From Rhynchopus sp. YZ270_cl-10 (Eukaryota > Euglenozoa > Diplonemea > Diplonemida > Diplonemidae): a stretch of DNA of 64,000 bases. The DNA lies in NCBI GenBank assembly GCA_964035575.1, contig OZ037854.1, forward strand, positions 806,001-870,000, in the 5' to 3' direction. Each line of letters starts with the position of its first letter. The first letter of the stretch is position 1. Both the position numbers and the translations under genes were made by a program. The notes below the pieces were generated by a model. It was not told the origin of the DNA. It saw nothing but the letters and a program-made list of their open reading frames with translations, and made no database searches. This document shows positions 54,427 through 64,000 of the stretch, one piece after another.

Positions 54427-57400
54427 ATGATTCTTCGGTTGTTGACCGACCATTTCGCGCCGAGTCATAAAATTGTAGTTTCTGTCGATGCGAAGCGCCC
54501 ATTCTGCAATCTTTTAGGATTAATCCTTCGAAAATGCGCGGTTCCGAGCATGCAGGGACATTGCATTTACCTTTGCAAGGGGAATCCACCGAGGCCTTCT
54601 GTTCCGTTTTATCCTGAAGACTTGAAAAATAGTCCGAAAAAAATGAACTTGAAGGAAGGAAGCTACATTATGATCAAAGCAGAAACTGGCGGAATCAAAG
54701 AACGAAAGGCGGCGGACAAAATCGAGAAGAAAGAACAGGAGTTGAAGGCTGCAGACCCTGATGCTTACAAGAAGCTGCAGAAGGAGAAAAACATCCTCAC
54801 GAGACAGGAAAACGAGGTAAAGGTAACCCTCTTAGGGCTCGACCCTGATGAAGACCTGCCGAAGGAGATGATGATTCAATTATGCAGCCCTGCATGGGTT
54901 TTCGCTGCGGTGACCATTGTAATGACAGAGGTTGGGGGCTGGCTGGAGAAGAAACATCTTGCGAAGGTGATTCCCATTCTCTGCGCCGCCATCGCTGCAG
55001 CTGTCCCAACATATTTCTGTGAAAGGGAACACACAAAGCGAGCGGGATGTCTTCAAACCTTTGTCGCCACCCCACGGATTGCCCCTGCAGCGGCGCAGCC
55101 GAACCCTTCATCAACCTATTGGGGGGTAAATGAGGCGGAGCGAATGAATGCGGTGTTTGCAAAATTGAAGGAAAAATTTTTGAGCAAATCTGGGGATGTC
55201 TTGGATGAGGTCTTTGCGAACCTCATTGCGGCCCCGGATCTTCATGATTCGGAGCTTGTAGTGGCGTTGAGCGCGAAGGCGCTGTTTTTGCGTGATACTC
55301 CAGCTTCCATTTCGAGTACACCTGACACACCTGACGGAGAAATCGCGACAACAGAGGAGGATGGGAAACCCTCAGCAGAGCCCGAACCAGCAGCGGTACG
55401 CAACGAAATGGAATGCTTCCTGGCGCACACCATTGGGGTACATGGGGCCGATCTGGACCGGCTTCTTCTTTGCTCCCCTCCAGAGGGCGATCGGCTGTCT
55501 CGCTACACCCCTCTTAATAAGAGCCTCACTGCTGTAATCTCTGAAGCTTTGTACATAGTATCAGATAAACCAAAGGAAGGGAGCGAAGAAGAAGGGAGGG
55601 AGGAGGAGGTGGCGCAGGCGTGGATATTGCTGGAACGGCATGTGAAATGGATTTTTCATGTCTGTGCATTGTCAATTGAATGTGGTACGAATGTTCCAGG
55701 GACGTTATATAAAGGAATGCCCTACCAATCCATGAAAACGATCCTAGAATTTAAAGAGTACACCAGAGGAACGGTGCTGAATTGGCCTGGGTTTGCAGGG
55801 TTTTCGGATAATATGAAGACAGCCGAGAAGATTTTGTTGGAAGGCTTTAAATCTGCGACATCAAACCCTTTTGGGAAGAGCGACGGAGAAGCGAAGAAGG
55901 AAAAAGACAAAGGAGACAAGGAGAAGGTAAAGCAGAAGCCAAAACAGAAGGACGACAAGGCAACGCTTCTGTTCAAAGCGACGAAGATGACACGCATGCT
56001 GCCGGTATCGTCTCTTGTAGCGTACACACCACCTCAACCGTACCTTCTCTCGCCATTCAACGTATTTGAGGTGCAGTCTACCAGGCCTAACACAAATGTT
56101 TCAGAGAACAGCTACGATGTGGACCTTAAGTACACCTCCGCCTGGGACCCGGAGCTGGCTGAAGCCATCAAAGCGGAGACTTTGCGTGCCTCGGAACGCC
56201 TGCTCCTGAAGCGGAGGGTATGTAGAAGGGTGGTGAGAGCATTCCAGGAGAACTTTGCATCCTTGGATATTTGTGTCCCTTTTTTTTTTTGGTCTCAAAG
56301 AGGTTTCCTCACGGCCAGGTCAGTGGGAGCGTATTGCAGTAAAAATATCAGAATATTTATTACACACGTTATGCACAAATTGAACGATGGGACCATTTTT
56401 GTTCCCTCTTCGTATGCTATCAGTGTTATGCTATTTATTGAATGCATTCGAGTTGAAATATCCTTGATATGGTATCATGCAAAAAAAAAACAATCTCTCC
56501 AGGAGCCCGAGGCATTGTTGCTAGTGGTGCTGGCATTGACGACAGGGTGTGCGACGATTGCACCGATTTTGCTGGAGCGGGACAGACAGTTGAAGTATGC
56601 AAAAAAAAAAAAATCACCACCACATCTCAAAAAAAATTACCAAATTGTGGTCTTTCCTCTCTATGGTGTCAAATAAACTTCACGGAGTTTTTTTTTTTTG
56701 TGCTTTGGAAAATGAAATTAATTGACAGAGAAATTAACCTACACATCTGGGGGCACGGTATTGTGGTGATTGCTGCGGCTGTTGCTGCGGAGGTTGCGGC
56801 TGTTGTGTTGGAGGAAAAGAAGGAGTTGCGACGTGCTGAACGAGAGGATGCGGAGACGGCAAGCCAGCTGCGCGAGGCAAAGGATAAGGAGCAGCGCGCG
56901 CGTCTTGAAGCAGAGGTGGCAGCACGCAAGAAGAGAATGGAACAAGACAAAGCTGCGCGTGCAAAAGAAGCGGCTGCTTCTGAACCAACCGGTGGAGAAG
57001 GTACAAAAAATATCTTATACCGACACCCCGAGACACACGAAAAGCAGCAGAAAAAAAAATCAAAAAGAAAGAAAGAAGGCGGGGGGAAGAAAAAAGATAC
57101 GATTGACACGCATTTTTTACACTGCACTTCTCTCACCGTCGTGTACCGAACCCTTCCTCGGGTGGGGGGGAGGTGACTATGTATTGTCAGACAAAGAATG
57201 TGTTTGTATATTTTTTAAACTCAAATCATCCCTAACAAACCTGGTGGAAAACCCACACAGCTGATGCTGCGCGATAACGAATGTGATCAAAAGGTGACTA
57301 AGCACACCAGAGGCTTAGGATCAATTGATCTGATGAACAAACCAAAGAATACTCTAATCAGACTAAGCACAAGAGGCTTAGGTTCATCTCATAAACCTTT

Positions 57401-60028
57401 CTTTTTTTTCCCCTCTACCTCTGCTCACCCAGTCGAATTTCACAAAAAAATGTGCTCATCTTCCGATGCTGATCGGAGTGTACAGTACTATGTGTGTGAT
57501 TTGATTTGCCTTTTTCTCATATTTACACTTTGTTTTTTTTTTTGCTTCAGTGTTACAAAATAATATAGAACACAAAAAAAGGGTTTTGTTTTGCCTTCCC
57601 CTTCCCCTCTCTGTTTTTTTTTCCCTTTTGTCACCCCTTCTTTGCTTTGCCCCTTTCTTGTGCAGACGAAAATCGATAAAATTTTGGGTTTTTTTCTTCT
57701 CCTCGTTTTCTGATAAATTCGCGTGTGTCAATCGTCCCTCTTTTTTTTTTCTCCTCTCTTTTTCTTTCTCTTTTCTTTGAAAAAATACTTTGATATAACT
57801 CTGTTGGATTCGTGTGTCTCAATCAAAGGGGTTTGTGTCACCCCATCCCCTCCCTTTTTTTTTGTATTTGATTCTGAACCCCTATTTGCGAGGTGACTAA
57901 ACACAGTGTTGCTCGGGAGCCAAGCAAAATCTTTCCTCATTTTTAGGGTCAGGAGTAATGACTTAGGGTTCAGGACCACCCCCTTTTTTTTTAAAAAAAG
58001 CACGAGAGGCTTAGGGTCATCTATAAACTTTTCCTTTTTCCTTTTTTGTTTGCTTTCTTTTTATTTGCTTTGCTCCTTTTTTGGTTTCATGCACAAGGAT
58101 GGGGTGGGGTCAAGAATAGAAGGGTGTGGCAAATACTAAAAATATCACCTCTTCTTTCAGCAGGCGTTCTGTTTCGTGAATACTTTTCCTCTTTTTCTTT
58201 TCTTTTCTTTTCTTCCCCCCCTCCACCCTTTCCATTTGTTAACCACACTTATATTTTGTACATTTCGATTTGTTTTTTGTATTGTTATAGACTCACATTT
58301 CCCAAATTTTTTTTTGTTGCGCTTTTTTCTATAAATCCTGTTAATTCTCGACGCGGCGTTTAACCCACAGATGCTGAGCCAGTAAGGGCGTTAGTTGCAC
58401 CACCTGTCTCTGTTGCGGCCAAAGCGAAGCCAAGACGAAAAAGAATGGACCTGTCAGTAGAGGAGCTTGATGCGATTAAGGAGTACGAAGCTCGAAGGGC
58501 GGAGCGGAGGTATTTTTTAAAAAAAAATGCCACACTAAAAAACAAAACCCCACCAAAACAGACGTGAACTAGACACCTATGAGAGGGAGAGACGGCAGGA
58601 TGCTTTGGTATGTGCATGCACCAACCTACCGTGGTTTTCCTTCTAAATGTCAATAACCCGGCGAACAGACCATCCCCCTTATCACCCTTTCGCACTCCTC
58701 TCCCCTCTCAGGATGAAATCTCCCGCGCTACCCGTACTAAGCAAGACCAAATCGAGAAGTCCCTGAAGGACCAAGAGGAGAAGACGCAGGAGCTTCTCCG
58801 CAAGAACGCAGACTTCGAGCAGCGGTTGCTGTCGCGTGAGCAGGAGATGGAGCGGAAGAGGGAGCAGCTCCGCATTGAGACGTCCGAGCTGGACGAACGC
58901 CGGAAGCGCATGGAACAGGAGCAGGAGTTTGCAGTGGGGCACCTCACCCGCGTTACGGACGAACAGCTCAAAGCGATGAAGGAGGTCACCTCTGAGAATG
59001 AGGAGCTCCGCAAACGGTACCTTCAGCAGACCGATGAGGTGCTCTCCCTACGCACCCAAGTACAACGTGTTCCTAGCATGGAGGAAGTGGCAGCACAAAA
59101 CCAACGCATCGAAGCGCGTCTCGACGACATGAGCCGAGGCGGTGCTGCGTCCTACCAATCACGCCCCCAATTCGCCCCAGTCCTGGCATGGCTGGTAGGG
59201 CTTGGGTTAGGTCGGTTTGCAGAGGTCTTTGCAAAAAATGAGTTTGACATTCACACAATGTGCGAGCTCTCCGATGCTGACCTTGATCACCTCCAGATCA
59301 CTGCCCTGGGACCCCGCCGCCGTCTTCTTTGGGAAGCCAAAGCGCTGAAGGCTACCATGGAAAAGTCTCCCTTCGACCCAAACCTCAGCAAGCTCACTGT
59401 CACCCCGGAATCCGGCATCCGTGGGCTCAACCTCAAGAAGATCCTGACCGACTTCTACCTGAAATACGACCCTGTAAAGGTGCCTCAGGTTGCCACCATC
59501 TTCGCGCAGTTCCAAGGACAGTACGACGCACTCTTTGCCACCCTCTCTAGCATGTACCCACTCTACTTTCCGTCTCCCTACAGAGACAGAACGATTGTTC
59601 TGTTGAAGCGGGCGTGCCCTTCATTGCTCCCTGCTGTTGATGTACTGCTCGATTTGCATCAAGAAAGAGAAGTAGAATTGTTAGGAGAACTGCTCAGAGC
59701 TGCAGAAGGGGTTCCATTAAGCTTGAGACCTGGAGTGATGGGGGGTGTCGAGCATGTAGGTGAAGTACCGCAGGCAGCGTCATTAGGGGGGTTAGGGACA
59801 TCTGTGTACGGTTCTGCTCTACCTCTGGGTGGTGGTGGTATGGGTGGTGGTAGCATCCACCATGGCATCCCATTCCCCCCATCTGAACCTTCCTCTCGTA
59901 ACACACTCCTTGCAACCTTGTCGAAAAATGGTGTAGCCAATCCAGAACACTTTGTCGGTGACATCAGCGAGAGCATGCTCCTCCGAGCCCGCGCAGAAGT
60001 AGAACAAGGAATCCGTCCGCGAATCTGA
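54427..60028 (+). CDS. Multidomain protein: ubiquitin-like N-end, ART-like region, coiled coil, SAM domain
   Basis: Six exons (54427-56217, 56503-56594, 56729-57000, 58371-58509, 58562-58607, 58712-60028), phases 0, 2, 1, 2, 0, give 1218 residues. Residues 1-80 resemble a ubiquitin-like fold. About 152-205 holds two hydrophobic segments. About 300-550 fits an arginine-type mono-ADP-ribosyltransferase: LYKGM at 427, WPGFAGFSD at 453, PFNVFEV at 543. The usual R of the first motif is K429 and the catalytic ExE is missing, so it is probably inactive. Exons 2-3 encode two more hydrophobic helices, then a long charged coiled coil (about 660-925). About 930-1000 is a SAM domain (VLAWLVGLGLGRFAEVF... 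and ALGPRRRLLWEAKAL), usually used for self-association. A membrane-linked scaffold is likely (inference). Intron 3 (1.37 kb) holds three hairpin A copies; the join there is the least certain. Confidence 0.72.
56385..56450 (+). repeat. Dispersed repeat family I in intron 1 of the ART/SAM gene
   Basis: GATGGGACCATTTTTGTTCC, TATGCTATCAG and TTGAATGCATTCG match the stretch at 8152-8206 that the foldback element interrupts. Confidence 0.6.
57293..57389 (+). repeat. Two hairpin A copies in intron 3 of the ART/SAM gene
   Basis: Copies at 57293-57325 and 57361-57389, both with CTAAGC/GCTTAG stems, lie about 35 bp apart in the same orientation as the gene. The first has the long 5' extension (AACCCACACAGC, GCGATAACGAATGTGATC) also seen at 17690-17749. 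Confidence 0.8.
57889..58035 (+). repeat. Hairpin A copy split by an insertion
   Basis: GAGGTGACTAAACACAGTG at 57889 and GCACGAGAGGCTTAGGGTCA at about 57999 look like the two halves of one repeat, separated by about 90 bp. It lies in intron 3 of the ART/SAM gene. Confidence 0.5.
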
Positions 60029-60410
60029 GATTTTTAAAAAAATAATTCCATTGAGAGAAAAACAAAGAGGCTTTTAGATAAGTTTGGGAGGGGAGGGAGG
60101 GAGGGGGTGATTGTCTATCGGGCAAATCTGAAGATGCTTTTTTTTATTAGAAAGTAGTCCCCCCCCCCTCCCCATCCCCTTCCATTCAATGAACCAAAGA
60201 TATATTGCAGAGCGCAAAAAAGGTGGATTCAGCTTTACCCCCCTATTTGATGCTGATTGTAGTCAAAAAAGGCGCACGCCCAAAAAAAAACAGCGAAAAG
60301 TAAATGAGTGGTTTTACTTCACCATAGTGCAATTATGCCAACCTCCCCAAACCAGTGCCTCCCTCCCTCTATGTTCCTGGGTTTGTTAGAGCTCATAAGA
60401 ACATAAGGGG
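60029..60410. other. Short spacer
   Basis: The 3' flank of the ART/SAM gene. A G-rich stretch and a C-run, and no frame I can support. Confidence 0.4.
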
Positions 60411-60418
60411 GGAAGACC

Positions 60419-60537
60419 TAGTGGTGGCAGTATTTGTGATGGGAGCCCATTGGAATACATCAAAATACATCAAAATACATTTTTGATTGTATTTTGCGTA
60501 TTCCAATGGGCTCCCATCACAAATACTGCCACCATTA
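60419..60537. mobile_element. 119-bp hAT-type MITE, target duplication GGAAGACC
   Basis: The arms of 40 bp (60419-60458 and 60498-60537) pair with a single mismatch, TAGTGGTGGCAG at the end, around a 39-bp loop with ATCAAAATAC repeats. Perfect 8-bp repeats GGAAGACC flank it (60411-60418 and 60538-60545). The length and near-perfect arms suggest a recent insertion. Confidence 0.92.
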
Positions 60538-60777
60538 GGAAGACCCCGAAAAAACCCCTCTTTTTTTGTGTACTGAGATCTTTTTTTTATAAAGAGAATT
60601 CCCTATCATACTCTTCAGTTTTCACTGTGATATACACCCCTTCTATAACCCCCCCAAAAAAAAATACCCCAAAACTCCAGATGTAAATGCACATCCCACT
60701 CCCTCTTTCTACCCCCTTTTTTTTCACTTACACTTCCTCTTTGCTTTTCCCCTCCCCCTTCCCCTTTTCTGACCAAC

Positions 60778-60812
60778 GAGAGAGGGTTGGGTTCATCTTA
60801 TAAACTTTTCTT
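60778..60812 (+). repeat. Hairpin repeat A remnant in the 5'-flank of the GT61 gene
   Basis: CGAGAGAGGGTTGGGTTCAT followed by CTTATAAACTTTTCTTA, 86 nt before the ATG. Only the 3' half remains, again with the TATAAA-bearing tail. Confidence 0.7.
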
Positions 60813-60897
60813 ATTGACGCGATTTGGTCGATTTCTTCTAAAAAAAACTTCCCCTTTTTTCCTTTTCCCCCCTTTTCCCCCCCTCACAACACAAACC

Positions 60898-62613
60898 ATG
60901 CCACGTCTTCTCGGCTTCGCAGCCTCTGCTATCACCTTTTGCGCCGTTGTTTTTGGCATTAGTGGATTTAATGAAGGGTCTCCTGAAGAAGGCTACCGTG
61001 TCTTTGGGGTGCACAGCACAGGCACATCATCTCGCTTTTCCAGCAGAGCTTCAACCGATGCAGTAGAAGACAACATATGGAAACGGAAATGGAAGATGGA
61101 GACGCTCCAAGGAGACAAACATGGACTCACTGCGATGTCTGTATCTCCAATGTGTTTTGAGGCAGGAGTAGGGTGGGTATGGAGCAAGGAATACCCTGCC
61201 CCCAGGTTTGTCGTTAAAACGGAGAATAAAAGATGGTTTAAACCGCAGGCGCACATTACGCCGGATAACACCTCACGGTTGGTGGTCACCTGGGAAAGAA
61301 ATGCGTCAAAGATCCCGTTGTATGCATCGTCTGATACGCTCAGTCTTCTCAATGTAGGGCAGCTCTATCATTTTATGTGGCCCTTCATGTCCAGCCTTTC
61401 TGCTGCAGAGTTTGTCAACGTTCTCGCAAAGAAAGGTACAAATACAACAGACCCTTCTCTCAACCTTCGCGCCTCAGATGACTATTTTTCGACATATTCT
61501 GGCTGTCCGACTGCAGATGATTGGAGGCAATACAACTATTTCGGAAAATCCTGGCGCACCTTAGCACTCAATACACTACAAAACGGCTGCATCGGAAACC
61601 TTTCAAAAGACATCCAAGACCAACACACTCGGTTGGCTCTTCTTAACGGCCTTACGGGACACGATTCATTTGAAAACGAAATGACCTCCTTGCAGGTAGA
61701 ACCGGGTACCAGAAGGATACACTGTTTTGAACGGGGGGTGGTTGGCGCTGTGGATCAGAGATACCTTGCGAATCGGTACCACGCAGCGGGGGCGCTGTTT
61801 ACTGGGCGGATTCGGTGCAAAACTATGAAATGCAAATACAGCAAAATGTATTTAGAGTACCCCGATTTCCATTCTCAGGTCCGCAGACGCATGCACCTTA
61901 TAATGGAGCAAATCCACCACGTACCCTACCCTCTTCCACACACTGATGCAATCGAATTTGCCGGCGCAAAGCTACCCTGCAAAGAAATCACCATCATCAA
62001 CAGAAGGGGTTCACGTGCCTTTCATAATATCGCAGATTTGATAAAGAATGGGCAAGGTGATTTCCACACCCAGGTCGTCTATTTTGAGGAGATGACTGCA
62101 TTGGAGCAGTACCGTACGATCATGGCGTCGCATATGATGTTTGCGGTGCATGGTTCTGCTTTGTCGTGGTGTTTGATTGCACCGTCAAGATCGGTGTGGG
62201 TGGAGGTGGTGCCAGAAGGGAGCGGAAGAACGCAAATGTTTGTTGTCCCAACCGTCTTTGCGGTGGATATGGTGGCACTCCCGAAGGTCCCAAAATTGGG
62301 GAAGTTTAAGAAACATTCCAGCGGCCTAGAGGGGTACGGGGTGTTAGTACGGTACGCCGCGAGCCACCACTTTTCTTGGAGTGCAACCTGTCCAGGCTGC
62401 ACCATATGCCCCTCAAGGAACAAAACGATCACCACCCGAGCAGACGTCATAGAAAGCCTTGGTGTCTGGAAGGACTGCAACGTGACCCTCCCGACACCCA
62501 TCTTCACAGGAATGCTCCAGCAAGGCATCAAAGTTCGTGAGTCCTATCGCCTCTGTTCACAAGGCTGCAAGGTCGAGATAGATCTCTCACATTGGAATGC
62601 ATCTACGACCTAA
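60898..62613 (+). CDS. GT61-type glycosyltransferase (EOGT/xylosyltransferase-like), type II membrane protein
   Basis: 571 residues from the ATG at 60898, single exon. The frame extends upstream only through non-ATG codons in the repeat. Residues about 4-23 (LLGFAASAITFCAVVFGISG) form a signal anchor, so the enzyme should face the ER/Golgi lumen. The C-terminal half has the GT61 signature: ITIINRRGSRAFHNI at 364, VVYFEEMTALEQYRTIMASH, then the MMFAVHGSALSW block (H418-G419-S420) and VWVEVVP. GT61 enzymes move GlcNAc or xylose onto protein or glycan Ser/Thr or sugar acceptors from UDP-sugars; which one applies here cannot be told. Several N-glycosylation sequons and a Cys-rich end (CPGCTICPS, CSQGC) fit a lumenal protein. 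Identification of the family is good, the substrate unknown. Confidence 0.82.
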   Translation: MPRLLGFAASAITFCAVVFGISGFNEGSPEEGYRVFGVHSTGTSSRFSSRASTDAVEDNIWKRKWKMETLQGDKHGLTAMSVSPMCFEAGVGWVWSKEYPAPRFVVKTENKRWFKPQAHITPDNTSRLVVTWERNASKIPLYASSDTLSLLNVGQLYHFMWPFMSSLSAAEFVNVLAKKGTNTTDPSLNLRASDDYFSTYSGCPTADDWRQYNYFGKSWRTLALNTLQNGCIGNLSKDIQDQHTRLALLNGLTGHDSFENEMTSLQVEPGTRRIHCFERGVVGAVDQRYLANRYHAAGALFTGRIRCKTMKCKYSKMYLEYPDFHSQVRRRMHLIMEQIHHVPYPLPHTDAIEFAGAKLPCKEITIINRRGSRAFHNIADLIKNGQGDFHTQVVYFEEMTALEQYRTIMASHMMFAVHGSALSWCLIAPSRSVWVEVVPEGSGRTQMFVVPTVFAVDMVALPKVPKLGKFKKHSSGLEGYGVLVRYAASHHFSWSATCPGCTICPSRNKTITTRADVIESLGVWKDCNVTLPTPIFTGMLQQGIKVRESYRLCSQGCKVEIDLSHWNASTT

Positions 62614-62777
62614 CCATGTCAGTGATTTAAAAAAAGGTTCTAAAAAAACTCTACCCCTTTTCTGGGAGGTAGTTTTTTTTGGGGGGGGGTTGGGTACATT
62701 AAAAGTAAGATTTATAAAAAATGGTTTTCTATTATTCTCTCTTGCTATCGCTACCTCAAAAAATATTCTACTTTTCT

Positions 62778-62779
62778 AG
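62778..62779 (+). promoter_or_regulatory. Probable leader splice acceptor of the Hsp110-like gene
   Basis: ATTCTACTTTTCTAG lies 32 nt before the ATG, a pyrimidine run plus TAG with no other AG until the A-rich leader. Confidence 0.4.
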
Positions 62780-62810
62780 GAAAAAAAAAGTGAAAGAGAG
62801 CAATAATACG

Positions 62811-64000
62811 ATGAGCTTCGCCGAGAAGGTGCTTGGTGTGGACTTTGGGACCCAGAACACCCAGGTAGCACTCATCTCCGCACACCAGCGGATGCCGGCG
62901 ATTGTGCGGAACAACTTCTCTTTGGAGTCAACCCCGACGGTCGTTGCTTTTGACAGCGACAACATGCGATTTGTCGGTGAAGAAGGGCTTTCCAAGGTTA
63001 CCAGCCGTCCTCAATGGGCGGCAAACCTTCTTCGTCTGCACCTTCGTGGTGTGTCGGACGACGATACAAACATTCTCTACTCTCTGACGGATGGTGCGCT
63101 GACCACCCCGAACGGATCCTTCACGATGGTTCACCTCTATGCCATGCTCTTCAATACGATCATCAAATACGCACGCAAACTCTCTGCCACTGAAGACGGC
63201 GACGCACCTGGCGAAACCGCGCCCCTTCCTAAACGCATTGTTGTCTCGGTCCCCTTCTGTACCTCCCGCTCGGATATGGTTGTCGACGCACTGCAGATTC
63301 TTGGAATGAAGAAGGACGACATTCTTGTTACAACCGATGGTGAAGCGGCAGTCGCATGCTACCGTGGACTGCGTTTCAACGAGCTTCCTAAGGCAATCAC
63401 CCCAGAGGGAGGTGCGGAGGGGGAGGAGCCCGCAGCACCTATATGCATTGTTGATATCGGCCATGGATTTCATACGGTAACCATCGCGCGGATTGCGAAG
63501 ACAAATTTTGAGGTGCTTGGACAGCATTCGGAAGCAATCGGTTCCGCCTCGATTGACCTTCAAATGCTTGAAAAGGTGCTTGATACGGCACAGTCTGTTC
63601 ACAAAGAGGACTTCAGGACACAGATGAAACCCCTTGCGAGGTTGGTGAAGGAGTCGATGAAGGCGAAGGAGATGCTCTCGACTATTACGATTCATACGAT
63701 GCAGATTGAGGCGCTCACCGACACAGTCGATTTGCAGTACAAAGCGGCGGCGGAAGACATTCTGAAGTACGCCGAACCCCTCAAGGCAGCGCTCTCCTCC
63801 TCCATCACCACAGCCCTCTCCGCAGCGAATCTGGCTGTCTCTGATATCTCTGAAGTTCAGGTGATTGGAGGGGGCTGGCGCACCCCATCCATCGCATCAC
63901 ACCTCAAAAAAGAACTGAACGTCGAGACCCTCCACGTCCAGCTTGACCCTGTGCAAACTGTTGCCCAAGGATGCGCCCTTATGGGAATGTGGCTTCCTTC
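62811..64000 (+). CDS. Hsp70-superfamily chaperone, Hsp110/Sse type (partial, runs off the window)
   Basis: Starts at ATG 62811; 396 codons are seen and the frame is still open at the window edge. The ATPase domain is nearly complete: phosphate-1 LGVDFGTQNTQVAL near residue 7, the phosphate-2 region CIVDIGHGFHTVTI near 216 and adenosine motif VQVIGGGWRTPSI near 351, then VAQGCALMG. The phosphate-2 form DIGHG rather than DLGGGT is what Hsp110/Sse proteins show. Those act as nucleotide-exchange factors for Hsp70 and as holdases in the cytosol. A Glu/Gly/Pro insert (PEGGAEGEEPAAP) precedes it. The substrate-binding part lies outside the window. No intron is seen so far. Confidence 0.85.
   Translation, partial: MSFAEKVLGVDFGTQNTQVALISAHQRMPAIVRNNFSLESTPTVVAFDSDNMRFVGEEGLSKVTSRPQWAANLLRLHLRGVSDDDTNILYSLTDGALTTPNGSFTMVHLYAMLFNTIIKYARKLSATEDGDAPGETAPLPKRIVVSVPFCTSRSDMVVDALQILGMKKDDILVTTDGEAAVACYRGLRFNELPKAITPEGGAEGEEPAAPICIVDIGHGFHTVTIARIAKTNFEVLGQHSEAIGSASIDLQMLEKVLDTAQSVHKEDFRTQMKPLARLVKESMKAKEMLSTITIHTMQIEALTDTVDLQYKAAAEDILKYAEPLKAALSSSITTALSAANLAVSDISEVQVIGGGWRTPSIASHLKKELNVETLHVQLDPVQTVAQGCALMGMWLP

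Noticed and set aside
60787-60897. Longer N-terminus of the GT61 protein
   Set aside because: The upstream extension begins at a TTG within hairpin repeat A and would bury the signal anchor; ATG 60898 is preferred.

Overview
The window reads as nuclear DNA of a unicellular eukaryote. Genes carry spliceosomal introns, intergenic DNA is full of homopolymer T/C and A tracts, and short dispersed repeats and transposon relics fill the spaces. Eleven gene models are convincing and all lie on the + strand. Six of them contain introns. All 21 introns I could place start with GTA (mostly GTATG) and end in CAG, and joining them gives open reading frames with consistent phase. One-directional gene runs, pyrimidine-AG sites shortly upstream of several start codons, and repeat-laden introns and spacers fit a euglenozoan, most likely a diplonemid (inference; no ribosomal or spliced-leader gene is present to prove it).

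Layout. 0.7-3.5 kb: the splicing factor PRP38 and an unrecognised 388-residue protein. 3.5-22.8 kb: about 19 kb without a recognisable gene, holding a 1.37-kb foldback element, a 1.5-kb and a 0.75-kb hAT-like element with perfect 8-bp target duplications, a 1.6-kb inverted-repeat element with another hAT-like element nested inside it, a 7-bp satellite, a MITE and many short hairpin repeats. 22.9-26.9 kb: a three-zinc-finger OTU protease gene. 26.9-38.2 kb: a second repeat-rich zone with two more hAT-like elements and, between two palindrome-plus-satellite clusters (31.2-36.1 kb), two broken tyrosine-recombinase-like fragments in opposite orientation. 38.2-48.1 kb: a double cold-shock-domain gene, a small membrane protein, a 56-bp minisatellite, a 75-residue protein with an FFD-like motif, and a coiled-coil/PH protein. 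49.6-52.2 kb: a protein with two PDZ-like folds and a Gln-rich middle. 54.4-60.0 kb: a six-exon gene joining a ubiquitin-like N-terminus, membrane segments, an ADP-ribosyltransferase-like region that looks catalytically dead, a coiled coil and a SAM domain. 60.9-64.0 kb: a GT61-type glycosyltransferase and the first two thirds of an Hsp110-type chaperone that runs off the window.

The genes do not form a pathway; they look like a mixed housekeeping set (splicing, RNA binding, deubiquitination, glycosylation, chaperone, membrane or scaffold proteins) that may be transcribed together. The most unusual signal is a dispersed hairpin: loop close to ACGAGAG, a conserved TTCATCTT on its 3' side, and stems whose two sides change together from copy to copy. 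Copies lie in spacers, just before the 3' ends of introns and in the 5' flanks of genes.
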